Shown: in pieces, positions 12,001 to 26,800 of the stretch
Layout: each line of letters starts with the position of its first letter
How positions within the stretch are numbered: the first letter of the stretch is position 1
Source of the DNA: Diadema setosum
Taxonomy: Eukaryota; Echinodermata; Echinoidea; Diadematoida; Diadematidae
Length of the DNA stretch: 64,000 nt
Assembly: GCF_964275005.1 (NCBI RefSeq)
Contig: NC_092686.1
Coordinates: 46,560,333 to 46,624,332 of the forward strand
Reading direction: 5' to 3'
The notes under the pieces: generated by a model
What the model was told of the DNA's origin: nothing
Database searches by the model: none
The model's input: only the letters and a program-made list of their open reading frames with translations
Translations under genes and position numbers: made by a program

Positions 12001-15000
12001 CAATTTAACATCAGTACAGCTACAAAAATATTATTATTATTATTTTTTCAATATAATGGAAGCCACTATATTCATACCACACAGCAAAAGATCATGATGG
12101 AATGCTTCTACAATTGTCCCCAGATCACGGTAGATGCAATGCAATTAACAACAAAAAGGAAGGTTAGGTCAAATGTGGGTGAAGACTGGCAACATGCCAG
12201 ATGGACCAGTCTGAAATATGATAAATGTTCTTTGAAAAACACATGCAGCCAAATCTCACCTGACTAAACTGGAAGAAGTCTGGGGTGCTACTGATTGTGT
12301 CAAACAGGTTGCCATTACATATCACTCCATCTCCAACATATCCATCCAGACACTGGCACCGCCTGAAACCTAAAAAATTCAAATGAATAAAGACGTTTAT
12401 TTGTCAGACTTCAGTTTATTTCATGAAACATTCTGACTTGTCGTTACTATAACAACACAACTGTTTCTCGATCATTGTTGTAAATGAAGTGAAAATGTTT
12501 TTCATTTTACATACCCTTTTTTCTTTTGTGGGGTGTAAAATGTGCACTATCACACAAACAAGTTTGATCTCACGAATGTGCAGTGGGGCAACATTCATGA
12601 CAAAACTTTTGAGTTAATCCCTGAGGCAGACTTCCCAACCCAACCATTCTGAATTTGGAGGGAAGATTCTGAATTTTCACCATTCCCTTGTTTTGTTTCA
12701 ATAGCAGTTTCCCATTTTTCTTGATGATTCTACTATACACTCCAATGGGATTGCTCTTCCTTTCCAACTTTTGAGCCAAATCATCCCTACTTTTCAATCA
12801 GAAAGTTTGGGAGGTCTGTCTGAGGTGTTTATCAGATGGCAATGATACCATGAAGATGAAGAAAGATGAGACGAGACCATCGTGGAGGGTATGGCAAGGA
12901 CTCACTCACCCCCATCGGCTCCCTCCAGACAGATGGCATTGGGAGAGCAGCCTCCATTATTGGAGAGACAACTTGCGGTAGGCAGATGACACTCGAACCC
13001 ATTCCCCGAGTGAGGCGGCTTACACCAGCAGCTCCTAGAGTTCTACATCCGTGAAGTCAAGAATAGAGCGTAGACAGGAAGAACAAAGAGAAGAAGATGC
13101 AAGTCAAACAGATGAAAGTATTAAACATTCAGTTTAGCGATAAGATGGTATTATCTAATTTTATTGAATCAAAATGTTTATTTTTTACTAGTATTTCAAA
13201 GCACTATTTTAAGCTTCCAACTCGCATTTGAATGCTGTGAAATTCATATCGCTTCAAGGAGGCAGTGAATCCCTAATATCATATAGAAAAGGGTTGAAAA
13301 ATCGTTTGAAATATGGTTGTTTGCTATCCCATGATTGCTGACTTAAATGTGAAATATGACTATACTTAACACATCTCAAGAACTACTCTGTGTTCTACAG
13401 AAAGGCCACACAACAAGGTCATCTATCTGCAAAGCAAGTTGAACTTGAGCTTGTCAGTTTTGAAAGACGTACAATGCCAGAAACTTTGCTAATTTTCTCT
13501 GATTTAATGCATGAAAGTAAATCACTACTACTGAAATAAACTTCTCAATCTCACACAACTTTAATGAGATGCTACACTTCAAAATTTTCATAAAAGTCTT
13601 GTTTCTAAAACCATGGGCATGAAAGTCCAAGTAATATTGAAGTGAAATACAGCTTAATTGTCCAGCAAGAATGAAATTTTAGAGATTTGATGGTTTCACT
13701 CAGTTTGACTCACAGCGCCATGAAATCGACAGGATGCATTGGGATGGCAGCCTCCGTTGTTCTCCATGCACAGGTTGACGGGAAGACACACAGTGCCATC
13801 GCCATAGTAACCATCATGACACTCACAGGTGGCATCCAATGATGAGGCATCATGGGAGCAGGAAGCATGGACACTGCAGCCGCCGTTGTCATGGAAACAT
13901 TGATTGGTGACTATAGGGAAGATGAATCATGACAGAGTAAATGGATTTGTTAGATGATCGAGACGAGGGCATAAAGATTGTACAGAAAGATAATGGAGCT
14001 GCATGGAATCTAAAGGTGGTCTGGGAGATCATGTTCATTTGCCTCAGCAAAGAGTGCTAATAAAGTCTCTAGAAACATATAGCAGTGCCAAACTCTATTC
14101 ATCTTTCTGCACCTGTGCAACTACAAAGCCTGATCAGAGGGCCCAGGTTCTGTCTCAAGCTTTGCAAAAATGAAGCCTGTTTCCCATCTTGTCGTCAGTC
14201 ACAGATGCCTGCATGAAACAAAATTTGTTTCAGCAGATTTGTCATGTTTTAGAGGGATTTCTGTCATCCATTATTCCCCACAGAGCACACAGATTTTGCT
14301 GTTTGAACTCTATTGAAAGATGGGCCACAAGACCAAGTAGTACAAGGTCAATATTCTGGCTTTGCAAGACCTACCAATACAAGAGTAACCATCCCCATGG
14401 TATTGAGGCAGACACTGGCAGATGTTGCCTGGTCGACACACAGCATTCTGGTGGCAGGTAGGGGTGCACGAGGGTGGGGTGTCAAGGGGTGTGTCACAGA
14501 GAAGACCGGTCCTGTTGGCAGGGCAGAAACACTCCCCAGTCTGCCTCAGACAGATGGAGGATTCAGCACAGCGGCACTCTGTCAGAGGTAGTTAATACAT
14601 AAAGAACAGAGAATATATGAGAGCTGTTATATATCATTCTAACAATTCAAATCATATAAAATCGAGTTTGGTACTCAATCCAATTTTGGTACTCTTGCAT
14701 TCTGACTATAAATCATCATTACAATACGTATCATATGAACTGTGCACTGACCAATAATTCAGCCTATATATTTTCTCATTTAGTTACTCTTGACCTGTTT
14801 TACTGTAATGACAAATTTCTTTGCCTTATTCATCACTTTTGGGATAAAATTATTTTCTTTAGAGATGTTCTATCATGTGCACAATAATTCTCACCTTTAC
14901 AAAGTGGACCATATCTTCCTGGTGAACACTTCTCACATGCTGTCCCTGTGTAGCCTTCGTTGCAACGACATTTTCCACTTCCCTCCATGCCATCGAGGCA

Positions 15001-18000
15001 GTTGCCATGGTTACTGCATGGATGGGTGGGCCCTCCTGGGCATTCTGAAAACAGATGGGACAAAGAAACTCAAATACACCCCATCTTTTACTTCCTCTTG
15101 GACAAAGACTATTTAAAAGAGAGATTTGTTCCATGTGATGCTTCTGGTTAATATGGAGGAAGGCATGATAGTTTCATTACAGAGTGATACAATCTCTTTG
15201 ATCAAAGCATACCATGATGTAAATACTGTTGTTGCAAATGATTTGGATTCAAGCATTTTCTTTTGCCGAAGAACATATCTTCCCATTCTCTTCTGCTTCC
15301 AAACTATTGTTACTTGTAGTGCTAATATATTAACAATTAATACTGTAACGGCCATCTTTTTTTTCAACATATACCACAATTAATATCTATGACTGCATTC
15401 GTCATCGCCATCAATATCACTGACATCTTCTTCTTCATTATTATCTATTCTTCTTCTTCTTCATCATCACAATCATCCTCATCATCTTCTCTGCCATTAC
15501 AATGACTATCTCTTTCATCATTACCTCCTTTTTTATCGTCATCATCTCCATCATCATCATCGCCATCATCGTCAGTACCATCATCAACATCATCATTACC
15601 ATCATCACCAACATCACCATCACCATCATCATCGCCATCATCGTCAGTACCATCAACATCATCATTACCATCATCACCAACATCACCATCACCATCACCA
15701 TCACCATCACCATCACCATCATCAGCATCATCACAATCATCATCATCATCATCATCATCATTGCCATCATCATCATCAACATCATCATCATCATCATCAT
15801 CATCATCTTGATAATTACCACCACAATCAACATAATCTTCTTATTCATCATTGTAAGCATCAGTTTCTTCTTATTATCACCACTATCATTATCGTCATTG
15901 TCCAAACAGTCCACCTTTTGTAAACATTACCGAGACAGTTGGGGCCATAGTATCCCGGACAGCAAAGGGGCCTCGTGGAGGTAAAGTTGCATCTGGCGTG
16001 GCAGCCCACCATGCTGTTATACCAGCCTCCTATGTACCTACAGCCCCTCTCCACCTTGCCCTGTTCACGGGACAAAGTCAGAATTACAGTGACGCAGTCT
16101 TATCCACAAATCATAACCGAGAATAAGTATTCACAGAGTATAAATGAAGATGAAAAGCTACAATATTCCATCTTGTTTTGATGAGCATTACCGTAATCTG
16201 CCGGCAACTAATTGGTGAGAACATCAGCACAACAATTCTTTTTTTTTTCTCCCTGATGACTAAATACTGCCAATTCTTACTAATGCTTGCCATGAACAAT
16301 ATCCACACTATATTGAATTGATCTATATCCTGTTATTCCTACCAATGTACACCACATGAAAAGGCTTGGCTCCAAAGCTCCTATAAAAACTCCCTCCAAC
16401 TTATGAGATCATGCAAGTCAAAACCTATAATTTCTATGAATCTTGCCACTATCAATGGTGCTTGAAGAAGCAACCAAAAGAAATAAAAAATATTTCAGTA
16501 CATCCAATACTTCCAGTAATCCCAGAAGACCACTTACCACCTGAGGAGTATTGGGCGGACACATGGGACTACCACATCTCCTACAGCGGCCCTACAGGGA
16601 GACATTTATTAGAGACAATTACTTTACTTTCATAAAATTCATATTGTTAGGCCTAGAGATATATATATGTGGAAAAAAATGCAGTAATTGGATGCAATAT
16701 CTAAGCTATGGCCATTAAGTTCCTGCAAACAAATTTCATGGATCTAATTGATGTGCTAGAAATATGTAAGTGTTGGTCATACTTTTACTTTGACTAAAAG
16801 AGAAAGCACTGTAAAATTGAATATGGATGAACATATTTATGGTAGTCTTGATGATCTAACTTCTTCAGGAGAAAACTAAATCTTACACTGGAGAAACTTA
16901 ATCTTAAATGGGAGACACACAGCTAGAAGGGGAGAAATTTAAACTCGAGCAAGAGAGTGGGATATTTTGCAAAAATGGTCTCAAAGCGGGAGAGTCAGAG
17001 TCTCTGTTACACACCATTTCAATGGTAGATGTTTCCCTGTCACATCTTCCCTCCAAGCGAGGTAGAGAGAGGACTCGAGTGACAGGGTACAGTATGCCGC
17101 CCATAAACTCCATCCCGACGCCAATCACTCGACTCTTCTCATTCAAGAGGAGCTCCCCCTACAGGCAAAAAGATGAAGAATCCCCCAAATTAAGAGGATT
17201 GAAGAAAATACAAGGGTAAATATGGGTTTTGCAAAGTAAACTATACCTCATCTGCAAGAGATCTAATGAACAAAATAATCATGAATGGATGATTGATGGC
17301 TCACACACTGTACTTAGGAAAGACATCAAGCTAAACGTCAACAACAAAAACATGTTCTATGTCATTTGATTTGTTTGGTATGCATGAAAGCGGCCACTGG
17401 AAATACTGAATAAAACATATTTCTTAATATTACAAGTATCCAATGACTATAACTGATGCAGATACTGTAAAAACATATGTTACATCTACTGCAGATGCAG
17501 GGCTGCCAACCTTTGCACATCTAAAAACACACTGGTACACAGTCAAACCATTTTGCAAGCAAAAGTCATACTCTGGCTTAAGATGGGGCAACTGCTCATA
17601 CCACAGTAGGCCTATACACTTTAAATCATATTTCTTTTTTTAAAAATCTCATTAGAAAAACACATTTCATTGCTTTTGCTTCAGAACGAGCACACAAATA
17701 TCTCAAACAGGGGAGTTGACAACCTTGTCAAGTGTTGGAATCCTATTTCACATATTTTCTCTCTACTGGGTGTCCTGTCAAGGAGATCAAAACTATTCAA
17801 TTACTTAATTCAGAGGAATATTAAGTACTAGTAATTAACGCTGTTTAATAGGGATTATAATTCAGCATACATTATGCCCTCACCTCACTGTTAACCTCGA
17901 GCCTAAGATCCAAGCCAGAGAGGGTAGGGAGATCAAAGTGACTACTGACACGCCACAAGGTACCAACATAGATCTGTGGGAAGACACATAGAAATAAATC

Positions 18001-21000
18001 GTCATCTAAATATATTGAAAAAACAAAGTTTTCTTGTTTTTCCCAGCTAACCCCCAACAGCTCTTTCTGACAACATGGTATGTAGACATCAAAATTTTAA
18101 AAATTGACACTGATGTTGCCATCTCACCTCATCCAACAAGACATGGTGGGCAATGAACTCCTGAAGCAGCAGCTGGTTGCCGGGGGCAACCAATTTCTCC
18201 ATCACACCAGGAGGAAGTAGGTCAAAGGCCTCGTCTGTGGGTGCAAACACTGTTTTGTCCATGTGACCAGGCCGGCCCTTGGGACTATGGCCATGCATGC
18301 TCTGTCTGGGGGGCCCATGAGGGGAAATCCGTCGACGTTGCCTTTTTTTGTTCAAATCATCATTATCTTGACCTCTGACACCACGGTCATCATTTCCTCG
18401 CAGGATCGATCCATATCCATTTCTGCCTTGATAATTACCATCCCTACGTGTTGGCCAACCAGGACTTAACCTCAATCCTGGGGGAGCCATCCTTTTGTCT
18501 AGTATCGGAGGACCATTGGGTCCTCTAGACAGGATGCCTATGTCTACACCCCTCCCACGCGGTGGGACATCTTCCATCACCTCTTCCGAGGAGTCGCCCA
18601 TCCCAAAGTCACCCGAGACTCCCTGAATGTCCTCATCCCACACTGGACGTTCCGGAGGAAATCTGGGTCCCCTGATGGGACCAGAGGGGCCCATGGGTCT
18701 CCTGCTTGGGTTGAAGAAAAGATCACGCAGCATGGGGGTCTGTCGCATCAGCTGTAGGAAGATGGTCAGGTTGTGACTCGCTGCTAAAGAGTCTAGCATC
18801 TCACTGGAGTTCCGCCTGCGGTGGGGTGGCCTTCTCCCATGGGAGCCACATCCAAATTCCTGGTGTGAATCAGAAACAATAAATAATATAAGATGGCAAG
18901 TACTTGCAGTTTTCAATAACAATAAATGACCATTTAAACAATACAGGTCTGCAGCCTATCAATACACTCATAGTTACACTTTTCACACATTATATGTTCA
19001 ACTTGAAATGACATTTCTATCAGTTTAATCCAGAGGCATCATAGAGATATCTATAATGAGTATGAATACCAGGAAACAATATATCAGTAAGACAGGGAAA
19101 GACCAGAAGTCCATATCACAAGTGATCAGAGAATTTGATGCACACATAAAACCACTCATATAGATTCTTATATCACCCTATCCTCTTATGCAAATTGATG
19201 TCATTTATCAAAATCAGGGTGGAAAAAAGAAGAAGAAAGCAACATCAACATCTATGATGAAAGATTGTATTCTCTCTAAAATTTGAACTACAGTGCTTGG
19301 TGACTGACGTACCCATTCCATAGGCCAGTCATACACCGTAGGAGGCACTAGCATGGTATCAACTAGATGGATCACTCCGTTGGATGCAGGAATCTCTGCC
19401 TCTGTGACTTGACTCACACCTCCCAAGATAACATCACCCTCCTGTGGACACATGCCAAGAGAAAGAGCACAAGAGCAGAAGAAAGAAAACGAGTGAGAGA
19501 TAAATAGAGAAAAGAATAATTTATTGAAAGAGAAAGGGAGAGATCAAGGAAGCGATATGATAAATTAAGAATGGGAGAAAGAGAAGGTGAGATATGGGTG
19601 GATGGAGGGCTTAGGTGTTATAAGGATGGAGAGAGGAAAATAAAATTGTTTATTTTACTGTTACATCATTGTGATTCAATAAATAATCTACTTGGTTTGA
19701 AAGTTTATACTGTAATGATTTTAATTGTTATGGCTTAGCTCTGTTCTCACTATCAGAGTCACAGTCATGCAAGTGAGCTGAGCAGGGGCGTCAAGTAATC
19801 CCATCTAAGTGTTCCCTATTTTATGACTAAAATATTATAACTGCACAACAGAAACACATTTTCAGAGCTTGCATTCAGTATCTCTTTTCCTAACAAATAA
19901 CAATTGCTGCAAAAAATCTGCAGAACAATGGACAAAATAAAGCATGCGCTGTGCACTGGCGCAGCGTAAGTCAACACATTCATACAGAAATCAAACAGTG
20001 CTGCTGCCATTGGATTTTGAACATTTATATGTGACAGCAAGAATTGGAGAGAGTCTAAACTCACAGTGGTGGTAGATATACGTAAATCCTGGCCATTCAT
20101 GGTCCCGATAGTGGTGCGGTTACGGAGGTCATCCCACGAGAATCGGCTGCCACCGATGACATGGTACGTGATGTACTGAGTCAGGAGGTAGCAGGATTGT
20201 TGAAGACCAGCCAGCGATAGATGCTTCATGGAATGAAAACAAATATCAAATATGAAAACTTTTTACAGGAGGCAGTATACTATGTCATCAGCAATCCGGA
20301 TCCTTAAAAAAAAAAATACTGTCCTATGTTTCAAGCTTATATGATAACAGCCATCCTCATTCAGTCACAGCTAAATCCCCTGACTTTACAAAATGTTATG
20401 ATAATATTGTACGAGAGATTTTTAACAATGGATCTGTGATGAGTAGTGTTTGGACATTTGATGACACTGAGTTTAAAGTAGTTTGAAGGATTAAATCTTT
20501 TAAATGCATATGTTTAATTTAAACCTGAGTTTATTATGCAGGGATCAGCATGAGTTTTGTCCTTATTCCACAAACTTTTTGCACTTTTAATCCTTCACAC
20601 AAAACACTAATTTTGCTTTGTGGAAACATTTGCAGGTTTTACGCTGTGATGCATTTCATCTACATGAATTTACACAATTACTTGCAAGGAATTACTCATT
20701 AGTGGAAGTAAGTGCTAGAAATTAATGATGCAAAAGCTGACATTACCTGCTGCCTCAGAAAGGTGTCTACTGCATAATTAGTAGGCACAAAGACAGTGTA
20801 AAGACCCCTCCTCCTCAGGAACATGTCAGCAGACCGAAGCTAGAGAAAGATTCATAAATTTGAAAGGCATGATTATAGAACTTTCGTTGCAGCAATACAC
20901 TGATACTCAGCATGGACACTCATAGCAATTTAAGCTGGAATGTGAACATTAAAAAAAAATCAAATTGATGGGGGGGTCCATTTGATATATTTCAAAAATA

Positions 21001-21283
21001 TTGTAAAACACATCAACTTTTCTTAATAAGAAATCAACTATTGTGGTTTAACATCATGTCATCAAACAGCTTAAAAGAAAATCGCAAAGACTAAAAGTGC
21101 AACTAAAAAAAAAAATCATGCCTGTCAATCTGAAAATCTAGGAAAGAGGAGCTTTCTGAGAATTCAATGAAATATACTCACATTTGATAAGAGGTAAAGA
21201 AATGTACTGGCCTCTGGGATACCCCTTAGCTCCTAAACAGGGTAACAAACAGGTGTACAGATGAACATTTAGACAGATAGATT

Positions 21284-21317
<34 letters not shown>

Positions 21318-23670
21318 AATTAAATAGATAGTAATAATAATCACATCGGTGATTTCCACCCATACGTACTTATAGCACTGTGTGCTGAACATCGCCCGAT
21401 TTCCCAATATAGAAGCCTTTGTTACATCATAAACCCTCAGCTGCACAGCGCGCCTCGCCCTAGTAGAAACTAGAGCACGCACTTTAGTGCGCGCAAACCT
21501 CAAATACGCGCAGCATGAACTCCCAAGTTCATTGACCCTACCTGCAAAAAAACATCAAAAATCCTTCATAAATTCCCCCAAAATTCCTGGATCACTACCA
21601 AAATTTAATCATCTGTTACTTGTATCATTCTAAACATTTCCTGCAAGTTTCATTCAAATCCGTTCACTACTTTTTTAGTTATTTTGCACACGGACAAACT
21701 AACTAACAAACAAACAAACCAATGGTAACGAAAACACAACCTCCTCCCTTGGCGGAGGTAATAACATTATACAAAGCATACAAACAAAAATTGCAAAACA
21801 AATTTTACATACATGTAAATACATGTACATAAGACTCAAAATTGTCAATGCAACTGACATAACTACATAAATAAAGTCAAATCTGACAAACATATGCCAT
21901 TTTATACGAATGAGATTTGACTTTTTGTTTGAAATTGTCAATCGGCATCTGACTTTTCAGTGGGTCTGGCAGAGAATTCAAAGGTGTTAGTGCAGCATAA
22001 GAAAAAGCCCTCTCCCCGTAAGACTTTCTACAGATGGATGGTACTCCGAATACAAAGTTTTGGGCATAGGATCGGTAGATAAATTGGTTGTGTGATGAAT
22101 GATTAGATAGACAGATACAGCTGAGTTGACAGACAGAAATATAGATAGATTGAAATAAGATTATGAATATAGACAGACAGATTGATAAATTTATCGACAG
22201 GTATATATGATTCACAGAAATGAGATTGATAACCTAACCAGAAAGTCTTTTTCCACAAGGATCTTATATCTGACTGCTCTTGTACACTCTGTCACAACTG
22301 AAGAAGTAGAGTTGTACGTCACAGCTGATACAATACTCAAGTAACAGAGTAAAACAAAATCTATATAAGTAAGCAATTAAGAATATCTGTCTATGACAGC
22401 TAAAATAACAAATCAAAATGAGCGAGAGAAGTATGCAAGAATGAGTTTGTATAGCTTACAATATTTCACTTCTACCATAGTTGAATAGTATAGACTACTA
22501 CTAAACATCAAAGGACTTGTGATTTATTTGCCATCGCACAACTGAGACTTTCTTTGTGTTCAATATGACAGTACCTCATAGATATGGCTATAGCACACAA
22601 GGCCATTTCCAACGGAGTCCATGTCACAGTAACACCCTCTCCGATGCACACCGGTTTGCATGCACTCTGCCCTGGGGTGGCAACCTCCATTGTCAATCAA
22701 ACAAGGATTTATATCCATGCACCAGATACCGTCGCCATAGTAACCGTCTACACACTGACAGCTCCGCTTTGATGAGAAGGAAAGATTCAAGATATTGTTT
22801 CCATTTCTACATTTGGCACTTTCAAAAGAATTTGTTTGCATATGTGTCTTATGCATTCATTTGTGCATTTTCTGTTGAATTATTTCATTATTTCAGTAAA
22901 ATATCTATCAATTTTTACCTTTAATTACTATGATTTCATTTTGAATCAATTTTACTTCTAAACATAGCACACTGGGATTTTTAGATTTTCTTACACTGGT
23001 AACCAGTTTGTACTACATTATTTATTGATTGAGCCTTAACCGGTAGAGGATTGGCTGATTTTGCTACAAAACACAATTTCCATAGACACTTGCCTGAGTA
23101 TACTCAGGACTCGTCCTCAACGGGTTAATATTGTGGAAAGTACACATAGGTTCTACTATTAAGCACAATGAAAGTGTTTTATAAAGATATAACATTTGTG
23201 CAAAAGAATGAATATACAATAAACACAGGGTGGATTAATTGAACATCTGGTAACTCATGATCAGGCACTATATTTTAGCAATCTTTCCTGCAATAATAGC
23301 ACAATTGTACAACAAACACATCAAACACAAACTTCTGTCTTTCGAACTATGAAGTGTAATACTGGAGACATAATTTGGGGTGCATCACACAAAAAGAAAA
23401 TTAAAGTGTTTTTTTCCTTTCTATTCCCATTCTCTTATAAAAAAAAAAATTGTCATCACAATCTCATGGTAATAGGTAAGTAAATACAGAAAGTTTGAAT
23501 TTAAATCCATTTGTCTTGCAATCTTAAAACACTGGCAAAAATAAGAATAACTGATTGCAAACCACCTGTGTTCGTGATTCCTGGATGCAGATAGCATGAT
23601 CACTACAGCCTCCATGGTTTGCAGACATGCAGCACATTGGCCCTGTTATCATAAAGAAAATCATTTGTAC

Positions 23671-23720
<50 letters not shown>

Positions 23721-23722
23721 TG

Positions 23723-23819
<97 letters not shown>

Positions 23820-23821
23820 TG

Positions 23822-23861
<40 letters not shown>

Positions 23862-26800
23862 TAATAATAATAATAATATATGACATAAAAATAAATGTTC
23901 ATTATCCATTGGCAAACAAATAAATAAGCACAAATAAAACTGCTCCTTGCACAGACAACATCAGTTTACGAATCACATATTAACCACTCACAATGAAGGA
24001 ATTGTTTCAAGATAAATAGTGCAGGCTTAACGGAACCCGAGGATAGTGTGAACAGAAAATGAATGTGTTTCTTCAAACATGTAGGGATAAAAATCAGGTT
24101 TTCTCTGATTCAGTAATCCATTTCAGAAGTATGCATTCATAACAACACAGACACCATCTAAAAGTGAAAAATTTGTATTGAAAGAAACAATCCCACATTA
24201 TATTTTATCATGTATTGATTCCAAATTAATGAATTCTTTAATTCAAAATTTGTGGAGGTAACTTGTAATACTCACCATCACATGGTGTGATTTCATCCTG
24301 AAACAATGCATGAGAAATATTTTATTTTAATAATACATGCTTTAGTAAAAGTGCAACATGGAATATTTATATTTAACATGACTTTAAAAATACACTTCAT
24401 ATTAACAAATGATAGGGAGCAAAGGCAATCTACCAATATATGCAGATATGTGGAAAACATCCTAACACAAAGAAGTGATATTACCTTTGCATAAAATGAC
24501 TGTGTTTCTCCTCTTTATTAATCAAGCATATCACAAAAACTTTACCTTTTAGCTTGCATTCTTTGTAAGTCTGTAGACTAATCTAGCTTCCATCAACATT
24601 GCATAAGACGATTTGGTGCTCAATCAAAAAGAAGACCGTATTCACTCATACCTTCACATACTCATGTAACATATGATATAAATCTTGGAGTTTGGTTTCC
24701 TGCAAAAAGAAGTTTGAATGAATGAACGGCCAGGGAGAGATTGTGGATGGACCATGCATACCGTTGGTGTGGATTCATTTGAAGGACGCCCTCTTTCGAC
24801 AGGTTGCAGCAGACGCAAGATGCCGTGTGCCACACCGTTAGGTAAGATGAGAATATCAGGTGCTGCTATGGGAACCATGTTCACGTATGTCTGTTCCAAG
24901 AAAAAAAAAATGTCATCCAAGCGAACTAGTTCCCTATGTGCTTTATAAAGAAATAAATCACTGAGATTTGTGTATTTTCTTATTTAAATATGGAGCTTTA
25001 ATTTGCTTATTTTCTTTTTTGATACTTTTTCCATGCACAACTATTCCATGAAAAAAAAAATTTGCACAGCCTTCTCAAGTCCATTGTAACATGTCATGCA
25101 AAGAACAGACAACCTCAAGCACAACAAGACTATCAGAATTGCAAAAAGTTCACTGAATTGAGCAAACAAGATTATCTTTGCCTGTTATTGGAATCAAAGG
25201 AAAAATTGGGAGTTTGTGGGGGTAATCATTGGCCTGCTGGGTATACACGTATCAAAAACTATGATTTTAACTTATGACAATGTGGCAAGTTGGGGCATCA
25301 ATATACATTTCCTCATCTTGAAACTATTGATTATTTGCGTTAGCAGAAAATAAATTTGATGGAAAGAAAAAGGACAAGGGGAGATTATGACTTCAATATG
25401 AAAGGCTTAAACCCAAATGTAAGAAGAAAGGATATAGCACATAATAATATGCATTCAGTCCTGGTTTGGTACACTACCTGGCCATTATGCCGGTGTATTT
25501 GTAATGAGTCATTATTCACTGTTGTCAAATGGAGATCTGTCCCTGTCAAATTCTGGAGATAAAATGTCTGACCAATGACAAGATGATTCATTACTTCCCC
25601 TCCATCCATCTGTTAAACAAACAAACAAACAAACACACAAACAGAGATTACAATGATCAAAGAGTTTTACACAGCTACAGAAGATTTTAAGAATGAATAA
25701 TCATCACAACAAGAACATCAATAACAAATTTCTTCATATTTCAATATTACATAGGACTTTATTAGCATAAATTGGAGTCTGGAGAATGAACTACAAAAAT
25801 TATTCATCAGCAAGAAGTTGACTGCAGGGATGAAGCACAAAAAGATTACTTTATAATCAGTACATGATGCAACAGCTTAGAGCTCCCTCAGGCTAATCCA
25901 TGACAATAATCATAGAGTCATCAGCTTACCAGAACTGATGAGTTGAGTTCAGACAGTGCCTGGTTACTGGGGAGGAATATGGTAAATGGAAGATCCGAGT
26001 CTGATGGCGGAAGCTGCGGTGGCTGGGGAGAGAAACAAAATATGTTTTATAGAGTTTCCACATGAAATTATTAAGTACAGTAACTCCTTCACCTTGTGAG
26101 AAAAATCTAATTCTGATGTTTTCCCATCTGCAGTAACTTTAAGATATTTGCTTACCAAAATGATTATTTAAAGTAACTAAAGAATTGATGTTCCAGTTAC
26201 TAGAGGTGCAGTCATTATGACAATTCATGCATGTGTTTATTCTGGCACAAAGTAATTGGAAAATTACAGTGTAAATGCTGAGATGAAAAAAAAAAAAGTA
26301 GATGAAGACATTCTACGGTAACATTCTTGGAATGATGCGGGAACATATATTTTGTATATTCATATATACATTCATAATATGTTGGGGTTTTTTGGCTATC
26401 CTTTGTTTTGTATCATTTTGATGCTTTTATTTCTGTGAAGTTTGTGAATGTCTGATGAAATATTGATTTATACCTTCAACTTTGTAAACCAAGACCAAGC
26501 CATGAGGTAGTGTTGTACATCTCGTGAAGTTGAGGCCAGTACATCAGTCTTCCTTCTAATGGCTTGAATTCTCTGGACCCAATATGGCACATCAAAGTCC
26601 TACATGGGCAGAATTAGATACAAATGGGCATTTCTGCTCATGTACATGCTTCTCTCTAGTATTAATACTTCAATCTCTGTTAATATTTGTAACTAGTCTA
26701 TTCATTATCAGAGTAATACTTTTTGAGAACAATAACACCCACTATTGAACAACCTTTTTAAACTTAATAAGAATTAGATGCTTTGATCAAAGTTTAAAAG

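Noticed and set aside
13034..13036. Alternative start of stabilin exon 44 after CTCTAG
   Set aside because: In phase 0 it reads Glu-Leu-Leu-Val-stop; the upstream acceptor before 13042 restores the EGF cysteines.
15441..15984. Frames of about 160 codons of poly-Ile/Thr and poly-Met
   Set aside because: Translations of the (CAT)n tract.
22290..22310. Acceptor CAG at 22300-22302 for stabilin exon 32
   Set aside because: Gives a stop codon in the required phase 0; the GAG acceptor before 22286 keeps the frame, so the exon was placed there with caution.
23524..23933. Poly-Ile, poly-Asn, poly-Tyr and poly-Leu frames
   Set aside because: Translations of the (TAA)n microsatellite.
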